This document shows positions 44,912 to 56,769 of a stretch of DNA of 64,000 nucleotides, in pieces (position 1 is the first letter of the stretch; every line of letters begins with the position of its first letter). Under the pieces are notes generated by a model. The model had not been told where the DNA came from, ran no database searches, and saw only the letters and a program-made list of their open reading frames with translations. Made by a program: the position numbers and the translations under genes. This DNA comes from Melampsora larici-populina 98AG31 (taxonomy: Eukaryota > Basidiomycota > Pucciniomycetes > Pucciniales > Melampsoraceae): the NCBI RefSeq assembly GCF_000204055.1, contig NW_006768769.1, positions 126,335 to 190,334 on the forward strand. The letters run 5' to 3'.

Positions 44912-47900
44912 TGCTTGGGCCCCAAATCAACAAAATCAGATTTTGGTGGGGCCCTAAACCGCTTGGGATGCAGTGCTTTGGAGTCCAGAAATGTACAGGG
45001 CTTGGGTGAAAGATGGTTTACACACACTTTGAGGTTTGATAAACACATGTTTACTTGTGTGAGGTATAGGGTTGGGCAAGTGCAGCAATTTGGGGCTTGC
45101 CACTATTGTTCTCAAATTTGGCAACCAAGGGTTGAAATTCAATGTTGGCCCCAAAAAGAAATTGGCAATAGGGAACTCCACGGCAGCACAAATCCAGGGT
45201 CCTATTGTTAAATTCCAGTACCTTGCTCACCTTTTATTTCATATCATCAGAAACCCCCATTATCCCCCCCTATGCCATTCAAACATGCAGCTGTTAGTGA
45301 CAAAGATAACCCAACCCCCCCAAAAAGTATGAAGCCAAAATAGAGGCCTAACCCACAAAGGTGCCATGAAGGTGTACTACCTTCATTGTCTATTAACAAA
45401 TCCAACAAGAACAATGTGCTCCTCCAAAGTGTGATGTTCATCAACACCGTCAAAAAATTCCAAGAAGAGAGTCAAGACCTGAAGATGGAATGTTTTACAG
45501 AAGCAACCATAACCCCACCAACAACCAGCTGCCCGCTCCCAACCAGACCACAAGCATGGGTGAACCCTTACTCAATATCAACACAACAAACAGCTACCCA
45601 GACAATATCAAAGCCACTGGCACCACTCAGAAATGCTGAGATCAAGAGATTTAAATCAGTGATGCTAATTCTCAAGTACATATTGAACAGATAGCTTGTG
45701 AACCACATCAACACAGCTCTAGCTTCACTGAATGCAAAAAAGGAAGGTAAGCCGGTCAAGATTTGAAGCACAACAATCCTCAAACCAGGCAACATACTAA
45801 TGAAAATGGAAAACAGATTCATCAAGAGCTGACTATGCAAAAACAAACCCAGATGAAGTAAAATGGATCACAAGGACTTGAGGACAAATCAAACATGTTA
45901 CCCATTCTTATTCAACTTTGTCCCAGCCAAGCTTGAAGTAGAACACACAGACTTTCTTGATAAACTCAGCCAACAAACCAAGATACCCCAGGAAGCAATC
46001 AAGAATGTCTGAGAGTTTTGGATTATGGTATCTGATGAAATCACAAAGGTCATGATAAGTCACCACAACAACCAATCTACAAATCTAATAGGACTTCTGA
46101 CAGCTTCTGACCTAATCTATTAATCTGGTGGCTTCTGCAGGCTTGCTTGTGTTTCACAGACAGTATTTATTCAATTCAAGTCTTCTTCAGAGTGTTTCTG
46201 AAGCCAGTTTTTCATCATAGTTTTGCTTCCCAAAGTCTTTTTGAAATTGATTGGAGTTGTAGAGGACATTAAAGTATCCATCTTTGATGTTCAGAAAGTT
46301 AAAGAACACATGCTTAAGGGCTCTCAAAAGGATAAGATTGACATGACTCTGCCAAGGACAATATTTTTTGAAAGTGACAGCCAACAATGGACCTTTGTCT
46401 CCATCATTTCCACTCACAAGCGGTCTATTGTCTACCAAGACCAATAAGAAGTATATGCATGTCTCCCAAAGAGTTTTTAGTAATTATTTAGTGGAGAGAA
46501 ATAGTTGAATTTTTGGAGTACTTCAGTAGCAAAGAAAAATCTAGCTCAAACATACCCTTCTGTACCTCTTGGTTTGCTCAAGCCAAGTTCTTCATCTACT
46601 TGCCTTGATATTGATGTTTACTTTGGCTTCTGAAGTGTGACATTTTGGTCATTCATGCATGCATCAACTCTTGCATATTAATTGGCAACAGTGGTTTGCA
46701 TGAGAAAAACAGCAATTGCCTGCCTGAAGAACCTCATGATTGCATTTATCTAAGATGTTGTGCCATGAGATTCAGATGTTTCTGCAAACAATTTGCATTC
46801 CAAGTCAAGAACCGGCTTCACAGCAAAAAAACAGATTCAGAAAGAGCCGGAAGCAAAGTAGTGTACAGCAATGTATATCAATATAGTGTCTGTACACCTT
46901 CCAGATAAATTTTGTCTATAGAGACCAGCTTCAAGATTATTTTCAAGTTGGTGTGGTTTATCAATTACCTTTTTTAAAACCTCAATAACTCAGTACATTT
47001 ACATGATGAAGTTTAATACACTATATGTTCTTAATTTGAAATTTGATTGATCTTTGATCCATAGACTGAGAGAAAAATCACACATGATGCTTTTCACAAT
47101 GATCTCATCTCATGATTGCTGCTTGAGCTATATTCCAAAATTAAAAGCATGATTGTCATGTCAAATTATCACAATAGAATTGATTATAAATAAAGATAAC
47201 CAAGGGAGGGGTTGAAGCTGCATCATTTGATGCTACCCATGGCAGTTCGGTGAGTCATAAGTGGGAAGTAGAAAGATCCCGGTTGTTTACACCCCAGATA
47301 CCCAAATCCCCATTGTTGTGTCAGGGTCCAGAGGTTTTTTTGGGGGGAATCCGGATTGAAGAATATTAATTGGGTTATTTAATTGGATGAAGGATGATCT
47401 TTCTTTTTGAAGAAAGTGCTTCTGTTTGAACATGACTTTGTTTGCTACCTAATGATGTCAACAGATAGTTTTTTACTCTGCCTGGTCCAAGTTACAATCT
47501 TGAGAGTTCTTGAATTGGTATCTTTAATTTCTATCCATCAGTATTGGTCATAACTAATAGATAATATAGTCCTTGTAGGCAGTCGGGGCTTGAATGTGAT
47601 TGTACCCCTTTGTACCCTGACTAGTTAATGATGAGATCATTGTAATAGTATTCACTCTTGATACTCAAGTATTGAGGTGTCATATTTAGTTTTAATCTTT
47701 TGTGTTATGAGTATGTGGAAATAGTAAAGAATGTTATTGGTTAAGTAGCTTGACTTACCCACATCAAGATTATTCACAGAAGGCGTTTCCGTGGTTGAAA
47801 AAAGACATATATAAGACAAAGTGAAGTTTAAACTAACATGCTTATTCAAAACAAAAGAGTGTTATGTACAAAGAAGGAAAAAATCAGTTAAAAAAAGTTT

Positions 47901-48433
47901 TTGTATTTTGACCCTCGTTGTCCAGCTAATCAATCATGATTCTTTAGCCTATGAATTTTAGACTATTTAACATGGTTATTGAAAACAAAAAAAAGAGTGT
48001 TGTATACAAAGAAGGAAAAAAAATCAGTCAAAAAAAAGTTTATGTATTTTGACCCTCGTTGTCCAGCTGATCAATCGTACTCTTGAGCCTATGAATTTTA
48101 GACTAACATGATTATTCAAAACAGAAAAACGAGTGTTATATGCAAAGAAGGGAGGAAATCAGTTTAAAAAAAGTTTTTGTAATTTGACCCTAGTTGTCCA
48201 GCTGATCGATCGTGCTCTTTAGCCGGGAGAAATCCAGCTCTCAAAAAACGCATGGAAAATATTTTAGAAGGAATGCAATCGATTTACAATAACGCTTCTT
48301 GCTAATTTCAGATATTGAAGTGATCGGATAAACGATGGAAGATAGAGTTCGAAAGGAAATGACGATGGCAGGAAATACACTTTTTGACTATGAAGTCAAA
48401 TGGACTAAAATATAGTCATTGAGGCCTTGAGGT
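44912..48433. other. Long gene-poor region
   Basis: About 3.5 kb without a gene I can support. ORFs at 45386-45694 and 45568-45846 overlap on opposite strands and look like chance. 46200-47800 is AT-rich. The tandem array at 47832-48226 is listed separately. The 3' flank of the membrane-protein gene occupies the end. Confidence 0.4.
47832..48226. repeat. Tandem repeat, period about 135 bp, nearly three copies
   Basis: Three successive units contain, in order, TAACATG-TTATT, GAGTGTTAT, CAAAGAAGGAAAAAATCAGT, an A-run with GTTTTTGTATTTTGACCCT, TTGTCCAGCTGATCAATCGT and AGCCTATGAATTTTAGACTA. Spacing between matching words is 134 and 136 bp. Copies differ by scattered point changes. The third copy ends at about 48226, close to the 3' end of the membrane-protein gene. 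Confidence 0.85.
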
Positions 48434-50889
48434 TTAGGACTTGTAGGTAGAGATTTGATCACCTGTATAGAATTGCACACTTGACTTCTTCATAACCGGC
48501 TTTGAGTCCGACTTCATTCCGGGTGTTGTTATATGCATTGGCCCCCCTGGTTGATTAGAGCTGACTGCGAAGGTTCCAGTTGTACATTTACGTGTATCAA
48601 GGGTCTCTACGTGTAATTCACTATTGAGGCCTGGAAATCTCGGAAGGATCGACAGCTCCATATCTTTGTCGCCGTAGGCAGGATTGAGCTTTGGCATGAA
48701 AGTTTCCTTGGCGTTGTTGCTGTTGCTGAAGCTTGAGGTCACGCCTGAGGAGGTGCGGTTGCGCGCGCGCGAATCAAGCATCTGATTGCGAGCGTGGATG
48801 TTGAGAATGAATGCGATTCTGAGGGTTTGCAAGTTGTGATCAGCTTCTTGTATCTAGAGAGAAAGTTATCTATATCTACTGACACGTTACCACCGATAGA
48901 AAACGGTAGACTGAGGCCCTGTTGCGTGTTCGAAATGGGTGAGAAAAGAGTAAGCACATAGACTGAGAAAATTGATGGCGTACCACACGAGTGAGTGTCA
49001 GCCATTTCTTATCTCGTAGAAACCCGTCACCTTCATAAGATAGCTAAAAACCCGCCCAATGCGTCACAAGGTTTTTGTAAGATTCCTTTTCAACTCGAGA
49101 AGTGCGCGGATCAACTAGAGGAAGACTGACCTGCGCGATGATGATAGGAACGTGCAAAGCTGTGGTTGCATAAGTGATTATAGCATGTGTCACTAGCCTT
49201 GTACGCTGTTCACGGATCTTGCGACCCATCTTTGAGATATTGTCACCCGCTTCACCACTTGACGCAGCCTGAGTCAACTTCTTTTGGGAGACTGATCGGC
49301 TATACAAACGACCTAGTGAGAAGGTAAGTAAAGGTACATAGACCTACAGAGTTGGGCTCAGGTAAGTAGTTTGATAACACATCAGTCTTCTTGACTTGGA
49401 TGCACTCACGACACTGAGAACGGTCAACTCCACTAAATAAACCATGATTCCATTTCGAGTATATTCAGCCATTTTGTGCTGTGGAGAAGCGAACAAAGTG
49501 AGACTCGGATCACATCGGCATGGAAAACAATCGAATTTTTTCAACTCACAGCATGTAGCTGTATATTTTGTGCAGGTTTGAGCGTTGCTAAGAGTGCCAT
49601 GGGGCTGTAATTCCCAGGAGTGACAGTGGCCGCTTTGGCATGAAGTTCGTGAAGAACACCTTGTAGTATCGATTTTGAGATATTGTACTCGTGATTGAGC
49701 CCAGCGTAGTAATAAATTACCAAGGCTACAAGATTGAAAGAGTCCCATAAAGAGGAGTATCAGCTTTGCCACCAGGTAGTATGAGTCAGAGATCAAGTTT
49801 GACAGGAGAGGATACTGACGGATCGGAGAAAGGTGTAACGCCAACAGTAAAGCATTCATAGATACCCGGATGGCTGGGTGAAGTCTCCTTCCCGCGCCAG
49901 ACGTCTCCCCTAATCCCGATTCGCAGACCAATGAGGCGCACTGACACGCACAGACCCATAGAAAGACTAAACGAAGACAAACAAAAGTTGATCAGAACTT
50001 GAAAAAGGGAATCGGATTAGCAGTCTCCAATACCAGTCCTTAAACGTACACCTTTTACATACCACCCAGGACCAATCCATGATCAGCTTGTTATAATATA
50101 GTCTTTTCAAACTTTGGATAAATCTCACCATGCATTACCAACAATCAGGATATATTTACAGCCAAACAAAGCGATTTCTCCAGACAGGTCACGTATGCCA
50201 GCATTTGCAAGATCCAGGAGGAAGAGATCGGCTATGGCCACTGGCTCAGGTTACACTATATCAGTTTCTGGACATTGGAAACGCGCTTCGAGACCGATGC
50301 GGTTTGTAGCGGCACAGACATAAGACTCGGCTGATACTAACAGAAACAATAGATGGCATAGGTTGTCCCGCAGGCACTCGCCACGTCGACCTGATATAAT
50401 CCGACTGATACAAAGAGGTTATCGGTGTGCGACCGTCACATGAAGCGCCGAGATGAGAAAGCGATTGAGAGCACTCACGTCGCGTATACCTCCAAAACTT
50501 GTACGCTCCCACTTTGACGCGCGAGTAAATCAAATGAGATGATTGTACAAATAGACTGACATCGAAAAGGGAGTCGAGAGCAGGTAGGTGATGAGTATTT
50601 CCTTCCACTTGTGCATTAGCGATTGAATGCCAACAAAAGCAAACAAGACGCTTACATGATATAGAAAGCTATGGCACAACGTTGTGCGATGGTCGCCCAA
50701 GTAGCTAAACGCGGCGGCTGAGAAGATTCAAAGGTTCTATGAGTTTTTGTGAAAACGAGAATTGAAAGGTTAAAAGTTTCTTACTGTCAAAAGTCCCTTC
50801 ATGTGTTTAGCTACCGCTCCATATGGATTTATATCAGGTGGAAGATGAAGTACAAAGTCAAGTATCTTCTTCTCTTCCGAACTAGACAT
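48434..50889 (-). CDS. Multi-pass membrane protein of unknown function (receptor-like topology)
   Basis: About ten small exons. Exon 1 (ATG at 50887-50889) gives MSSSEEKKILDFVLHLPPDI and HMKGLLT. Exons 2-3 give ATWATIAQRCAIAFYI joined to LFVQSSHLIYSRVKVGAYKF, the first membrane segment. The next exons give SACGTTYAIYCFLAIADLFL. Further on are ISDSYYLVAKLILLFMGLFQ, LVIYYYAGLNHEYNISKSIL, GIMVYLVELTVLSVVS, RLVTHAIITYATTALHVPII and WYAINFLSLCAYSFL, so about seven hydrophobic segments in all. The C-terminal exon (48434 to about 48850) is hydrophilic, Ser/Asn-rich and ends DQISTYKS. The layout of seven segments with a cytosolic Ser-rich tail recalls receptors, but there is no motif of the Ste2, Ste3 or Git3/cAMP families that I can see. 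The middle exon joins (49780-50330) are the least certain. Confidence 0.5.
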
Positions 50890-51851
50890 CGTCGTGGATT
50901 TTTGAAGGCGATTCTGATAAATTTGTAGGCCGCTTTGATCACTCAGGCGGGGGCAAGGGGAAAATCTGGCAAGTATTCCTTCAACACGTACACATCTTCA
51001 TGGCAGGCCAAGCTTGCATGGTATGAATGGTTTGAATGGACTTTCACAAATCAAACGAGAGCGTGGGAAACGTCAAACGGTCGGGCTTGGTGTTCATTCT
51101 TGTTTATTGTCGGAATAAGGCCTGACAGGGCAAGTGCAAGAGAGTTCTACTAGGGCTGACTTGTCCAATGCTTTTGACAGCACGGACCTTGTTATTGTGT
51201 TGATTTCAAATAGTTGTGATTACACGTTATTTACTTCATACGGATTATTTTTGACAAAGTCCCACCCTTCGCCAGCGACAGGGTGGGAGATTTTTCCACC
51301 CTTTTCTTTCCACCCGTTTTGTGGTGTAATTTATATAACATGTTGATGCGTGGCTTTTGGCTCATCGGATCATTAAAGCGTTTTTCTTCACTCTTGAAAT
51401 CTGAGCCAGATTCTTGTAGAGAGCCACGCTTTTGGAGTCGGAGCCTGGACCAGAGAGCTTACGGTTATCCGACGTTATCCCTCTCGGAACTTTTTGTTTG
51501 AAATGATGGATTTGCTGTCAACAAGATTCATAAGAGAGAATCACTGGTATTAGGTAAATCTGATGTGACTCTAATATTATGGCTTCTTTCATATTCAAGC
51601 AGGACATATTTTAGGAACTTGCGTAGTATGCGTTGTGATCGAAATAATAAATGCAATGCATTGTGATCGAAATAATAAGTGCGGATTCGTGCTTGGCGAA
51701 AAAAATAAATGATGTTATCCAATGCAGATGAGAAAGAAAGAAAGAGGTTAGATACAAATTATTGAGAAAATTATCATACGGTTTAGCTTCTATACAAGTA
51801 AGTTTCAAAGTTGAAGTGGATCTGATGAAATGCGAGATACGGGAAAAAAGA
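50890..51851. other. Intergenic region, no gene recognised
   Basis: Lies between the membrane-protein start and the Sec14-like stop. ORFs of 60-72 codons on both strands look random. A short hairpin (TCCCACCCTT with AGGGTGGGA, about 51260-51292) is present. CATTGTGATCGAAATAATAA is repeated twice in a row at about 51630-51678, one copy with a single change. Confidence 0.4.
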
Positions 51852-53385
51852 TTATTCGATGACTAAAGTAACAGGAGTTGATGTAGGTTGATCATGATTC
51901 GATGTATCAGTAGATGAGGTGGCTGTAGATGTTGGTGGAAGAGAATGACTAGAATCTGAATTGTTGATAGTGGATTTTTCATTCTTTTCTGCTTCATTGG
52001 AATTATTGACATCCCATTCGCTTGAACCAACTTTCTTTCCAGTTGAAGTCCATTGTGCTAACCGTTGACTTCGACGTGATTGACACTCGTTCATCAGAGT
52101 TGGCCAATAAGATTCAATGTCCTGTATTGACAAGTCAGCACATCTTGGTTGTGAATTTGTTATAGGGTTTTGGACTTACAAAAGTAAATCCATTGGTACC
52201 TCCAAGTGTATCATCTAATTGTTCACCGGGGGCAGATTTGAGGGGGTCAGGTTGCTCAAAGATTGCCTTGGAATACGTTATTGGATCGATTAGAGGTTTA
52301 AGTAACTGTCACGTCACACATTCTTTGTCAATGTCTGTCGCAAAATAAACGGTGATTGGAAACTGGTGATGATTTTGTAGCTTACTCTCAAGACCCAGAC
52401 AAACAGCTTTGGCATGTTCAAGACTAGTGCTTGACCCAACCTCTCACAATAATGTGCACTCAAGATCTGTTTTCAAAGCAAACGAGAATTTGTTAGATTT
52501 GTTACAGATCTCTAGCCAGATGAAAAGAAAAAAAATCTTTCACTTACATTAACAAACTCCCTCTGCTGTTTGAGAGCAGGACTTTCTTGAGGACCTGATA
52601 AGTCGATCATGAGTAGTACCCTGCGAGTTTAACAAAAAAATCCAAAAAGTTAGGAAATCATATGATCTCTCATTCAAGAAAAATGACGCATCGAAAAAGG
52701 AAAAGGATGATGTTCAATTCGAGTGAAATGATCACTCAACGATTCTACTCCAAGTGGCATTAAATCAATGGCACGGTCTATTAACCAAAATGAGAATTGT
52801 AATCTCATTGGACTAATTGAAGTGTTTTGAAATCTTGGTCTCATGTGAACTATAGGACGAGCAAATTTGTCATAACCCAGGACAAACATCTTTCCTGTCT
52901 CAGCCTATCAAAAAAAAACAAGAATTAGAAACTTGATATTATGCAGTCAACGATTTTTAAAAAAGAGGGGTCCAAACAGAACGAGAGATGCTTACCTCAG
53001 CTCTAACTGCAGATGCCTGTTGTGGTTCTATTTCTACTGTATCGGCTCCCCAATCTCTCCTCCAAACGATCGTCTCTTCAACTCTTTTCAAACATCGCTC
53101 TAGCTCCCATTTATCAGCTTTAAGACATCTGACTAATGCTTCTCTATTGAGTAATGAACATTTTTCCCAATCTGAAAGAGGTTTTTTCGATTCTTCTGTG
53201 GCAGATGAAATTGGTAAACTAGTTGGAAGTTTGAAATCTGATGATGAGAAATGTTCAATGAGTTTATCTAAGATTTTGGTCTGACTTTCTGAAATCTGAT
53301 GAGGTTTGGGGTCTGGTTGGGTTCCAGGCGTGGGGGTGGTAAGGAGCGCTTGAACGAGTGATTCATTAGGAGTGTTAACAGCCAT
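51852..53385 (-). CDS. Sec14/CRAL-TRIO lipid-transfer protein
   Basis: Phosphatidylinositol-transfer-type protein of the Sec14 superfamily. Exon 1 (ATG at 53383-53385, MAVNTPNESLVQALL) contains the CRAL-TRIO N-terminal helices: NREALVRCLKADKWELERCL then KRVEETIVWRRDWGAD. Exon 2 (about 52674-52905) gives AETGKMFVLGYDKFARPIVH and MRPRFQNTS, the start of the lipid-binding sheet. Short exons give VLLMIDLSGPQESPALKQQR, ILSAHYCERLGQALVLNMPK then LFVWVL, and LKPLIDPITYSKAIFEQP with QLDDTLGGTNGF. The C-terminal exon (51852-52133) is a Ser/Thr-rich tail after DIESYWPTLMNECQSRRSQR, typical of fungal Csr1/YKL091-like members. An in-frame TTG upstream is not the start. Lipid specificity cannot be read from the sequence. 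Confidence 0.85.
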
Positions 53386-55642
53386 TCTAGAGCGATCGTG
53401 TTGTTTAGTATGTCGGTTTCTCGAAGAAAGGTTGCCGTTGAGGTACAAAAGTCGTGTCGAGACGGCAAGCTTCTTGATGTTGAAGTCTTCTTGGTTAAAT
53501 TAGATTTCCGGTGTAATCGAAAGAAAGAAGAACCAACTCGCTGGGTCCAAGATTGACCTGATTTGATTTGATTGAGTTAATGAGATGAGTTTGTCTGGTT
53601 TACCGTTTGATTGACCAGAACGGTTAAATCGAAAGTTCTAATCAAAGTGCTCAACTTCCAATCACTCATGGTCTTCGACGGAAACCAAATCAGCATCACC
53701 TCAAACTCACTGTCACTCCATACCGCTTTCCTGGTTACAGGTGGGTGAAACTTGCTTAACCTGTTACAGTTCACTTCAGCTTGTAATCACTGGTGAATCT
53801 CAATCTAACAATCACAAAACTCAAGGGCTGACTCTGACTACATAGAAGAGCTTTTGATTTCCTTCTTTTGGTGCTATTAGTTGAAAAACATATGTCAATT
53901 TTGAATTTCTGGACGATGCGCGTCAACAACTCAAGCCACAATCGACAGCAGGGTTAGAATTAACTGTAAGGTCCTGCAAGATTTTGATTGCAAGTCAACA
54001 CAGTGTGACTCAATTTCTGTAAAATTGGTAAGACTATGTGAAGCTAGTGCTTTGGAGGGAGCTCAAATTTTTGCAGAAGATGTAGTGGTCAGTTTTGGCT
54101 GAAGAAGTCAAGATCCAAATTAGAGTCATGCATATTTAACATGAGGTAGATCATCAACATAATGATGTGGTACCTCTGTTTCAACCTCAAGTGGAGGTCC
54201 AGTAAATATTTTGCCGGGTTAAAGGTTCCTCTGGAAATCTGCAAAATTGGTGTTTGCAACTAACAAAGTGTCCAGCTGTTGAGCAGAATTTCCAGAGCCA
54301 AAAAACTATACCAACAATTTTACTTGGAATTTCTGAGGAGCATTCTTGGAATTCAAGAAGCCTGTGTTGCCAATGAGCATGCCTGAAGTATCCAACATGC
54401 ATCCTTGGGGACAACACCACTCTTGTGATAAATAAGTGGTGCTACAGCACTGAGGAAAGCTGTAAAAGAAAACAAGAAAATCGGGTTTTCCTCCTCATGC
54501 TTTTGATAAACATAGCATACCTCACAGGGTATGGAGAAAATATAGGTCAGAGTTTGTGCAATCTTGGTAGAGAAATCTCTATAAAAGTATGGTATAGTAA
54601 CTTTGCCTTCCATTTTTGATATCCAGGGCTCTGTTGAAGTAGCATCACCAAGACAGTAACACAAATGGAATGATCATTGATGCCACCATGTATGTATGAG
54701 GGTATGAACATGGCATGAGCACAAAACCTTTTTTTGACATACAAAAAGAGTTTTATTTCCGTCTTCGAATGTGTGCCTCTCTTTTATAGGGGGATCACCA
54801 ACCTCTCTGATGATCAAAGATTTGTGGGATGGCTAGACCTATCAAAGGTTCTGTGGGTTGCCAGGTTCCCAATGTTTGATACATATTGGTGTGATTTTCC
54901 AAGTCAACTAAGGTACACAGGTGAGCGGGATTACTCTGCTCTCACCGTGATTGGTCAAAAACTGTTTGGCATTTTTCATAAATCTTCCCGTGTGTTGAAA
55001 CCTTCATGATACCTTCATACGTACACGGGTTGTACTCTCAAAATGTGTTTTGTATGTGGTATGAAGGTTCCTCAAGGTTTTTTTCTTGAACAGATAAATT
55101 CCCCAGGGGTGTCAGGAGCAATCATGACTCTTACATTTGATATCTTCAGTTTGTAAACATGATTTTATTGGTGCTAGTAGTTTTGCAAACCCTGTAGAAA
55201 ACAACTCAATTTCCTTTATGAGGATTGATGAGGTATCCATATATCTGTGGGTGACAAGGAGGTAATAGGTAATTGAAGAAGGTTACATGATAGCAGCTGC
55301 CTGGTATTGGTATTGTTCCACAGCTTGCGAAGGTACAATGAATTCCATTCGCAAGTGGTGAGAGAGTGACAGGTTCAGAAGGGGATTTCACCATTGTGGG
55401 AGATGTGACATCTCATCCCAAGGTGAATTTGGAAGACGAGTGAAGTGAAGTTTTTCATCTTCCCACACGCATCCAAAATCCTTCCCCACACTGAATCCTG
55501 TCAATCCCGCAAGGAATAGTTGCAAATTCTCTTTCAAAGAAATAATTTTCAATTTTCAAAGTTTATCTTTCTCTCTCTATTTCTTCATAGTCTAACCCCT
55601 GGGAAAGAATCTAACTTCATACATCAACGGTCCTCTGAGTGG
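53386..55642. other. Gene-poor region upstream of the DIRS element
   Basis: Holds the Sec14-like promoter (53386-53780) and then about 1.8 kb with no supported gene. ORFs at 54187-55009 on both strands are short, without domains. The 5' end of the DIRS-type retroelement may lie between 55400 and 55642, but I could not identify its terminal repeat. Confidence 0.35.
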
Positions 55643-56122
55643 ATGTGGAGGAAACTTAAACCCAAGAATTCTTTAAATCGATTTAAATCACAGAAGATGT
55701 TAGACTTGGCAAGACAAGAAGAAGAGAAAAAGAAGGTTCACACGCTTAAACTCAAAGAGCAAGCGGAGGAAAGAGAAAGAAGAGCGGGATCAAGGGATCC
55801 GGTGTCCAACAATGCTCATGTTGGCTCGCCTCTCAAGAATCAAATAAACGGCCCAGAAGAGGGAACTTCGGCCAACCAGCCAAAGGAGACCATCGTTGGC
55901 AACTTAATAGAAGATGGGGGTGGTTCAGCGACGGAAGATAATGAGTCGAATTTGTCGGTAGAAGGAAATGATGATAGAGGTAGTGGGGGAGGAAAGAAGG
56001 AAAGCTTGAAGAGGAATAAGAAGAAGTCAAGTAGGAAGAAAGAGAAAAACTTATTGGGACCTTTAAATGAAGACGGTAGCATAAAGGGGAGGGAAGGAAA
56101 TTTATGCAGGTCTGATCAATAA
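55643..56122 (+). CDS. Charged low-complexity ORF, possibly DIRS-associated
   Basis: An uninterrupted frame of 159 codons from ATG at 55643 (MWRKLKPKNSLNRFKSQKML) with Lys/Glu-rich helix (LARQEEEKKKVHTLKLKEQA) and an acidic, Gly/Ser-rich second half ending NLCRSDQ. It has no known domain. Its composition is like the coiled-coil part of the gag-like frame downstream, so it may be an additional ORF of the same element, or an unrelated low-complexity exon. The reading frame extends upstream without ATG to about 55520. Confidence 0.35.
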   Translation: MWRKLKPKNSLNRFKSQKMLDLARQEEEKKKVHTLKLKEQAEERERRAGSRDPVSNNAHVGSPLKNQINGPEEGTSANQPKETIVGNLIEDGGGSATEDNESNLSVEGNDDRGSGGGKKESLKRNKKKSSRKKEKNLLGPLNEDGSIKGREGNLCRSDQ

Positions 56123-56769
56123 TGACCATAGTGAGTTACTTATCTCCTACATTCTAGTCATTCAAGTCCTCTCTCCTCTTGATTTCGTATTATATGTGAA
56201 TATTCAATAATAAAGGTAGAAGCTGGGAAGCTCCCGTCAAATATGAATTGTAGTAGCCGAAATGGCTCCAAAAAGATCGTTCATCATCACATAATATTAC
56301 CTCGACACAAATTATGATTTGAGTAGTAGCGTCAGGCTCCTCGTTATCCATTAAATACTTATGCAGCCACTCCGTCTAGGTGTTTAGGGGTTCAAAGACT
56401 TAGTCGTGACTGAGTACTAGTTGGAAGAATGTCCCTGGTAGTAGCTCATAGAGCTCCCGTCTGGCCAATTGGCTATCTTAGTCGAAGGGGCCAACAGAGT
56501 CTTCCAATGGGAGATAGAGGGTGTCGTAGCTCCGCTTGATTCGTAGTAGCTAAGGTCTGTTGAAGTAACACACGACACATTACTTGTGATTCTCAAAATC
56601 CTTTCTTAATTCAGAGAATTTTTCACAATTTCCTTTTCTGTCCTGATCAACGTACCTTTCCGAAGGAGCACTTCGACTAAATGGGTTGCTAACGAGCATT
56701 GGGCTGTGCACTACTTTAGTAGGCTCCTTAGGCCAAAAGTCCAATTTGGAGGACGAACCCAATCCGACG
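56123..56769. other. Non-coding stretch between DIRS frames
   Basis: About 650 bp between the charged ORF and the gag-like frame. It has stops in all forward frames and repeated GTAGTAGC words (about 56248, 56323, 56437, 56546). It may be an intron, an untranslated leader or the left terminal region of the element; the sequence does not decide. Confidence 0.35.

Noticed and set aside
45386..45846. Overlapping ORFs of 102 and 92 codons on opposite strands
   Set aside because: Neither has motifs or intron structure; the surrounding 3.5 kb looks non-coding.
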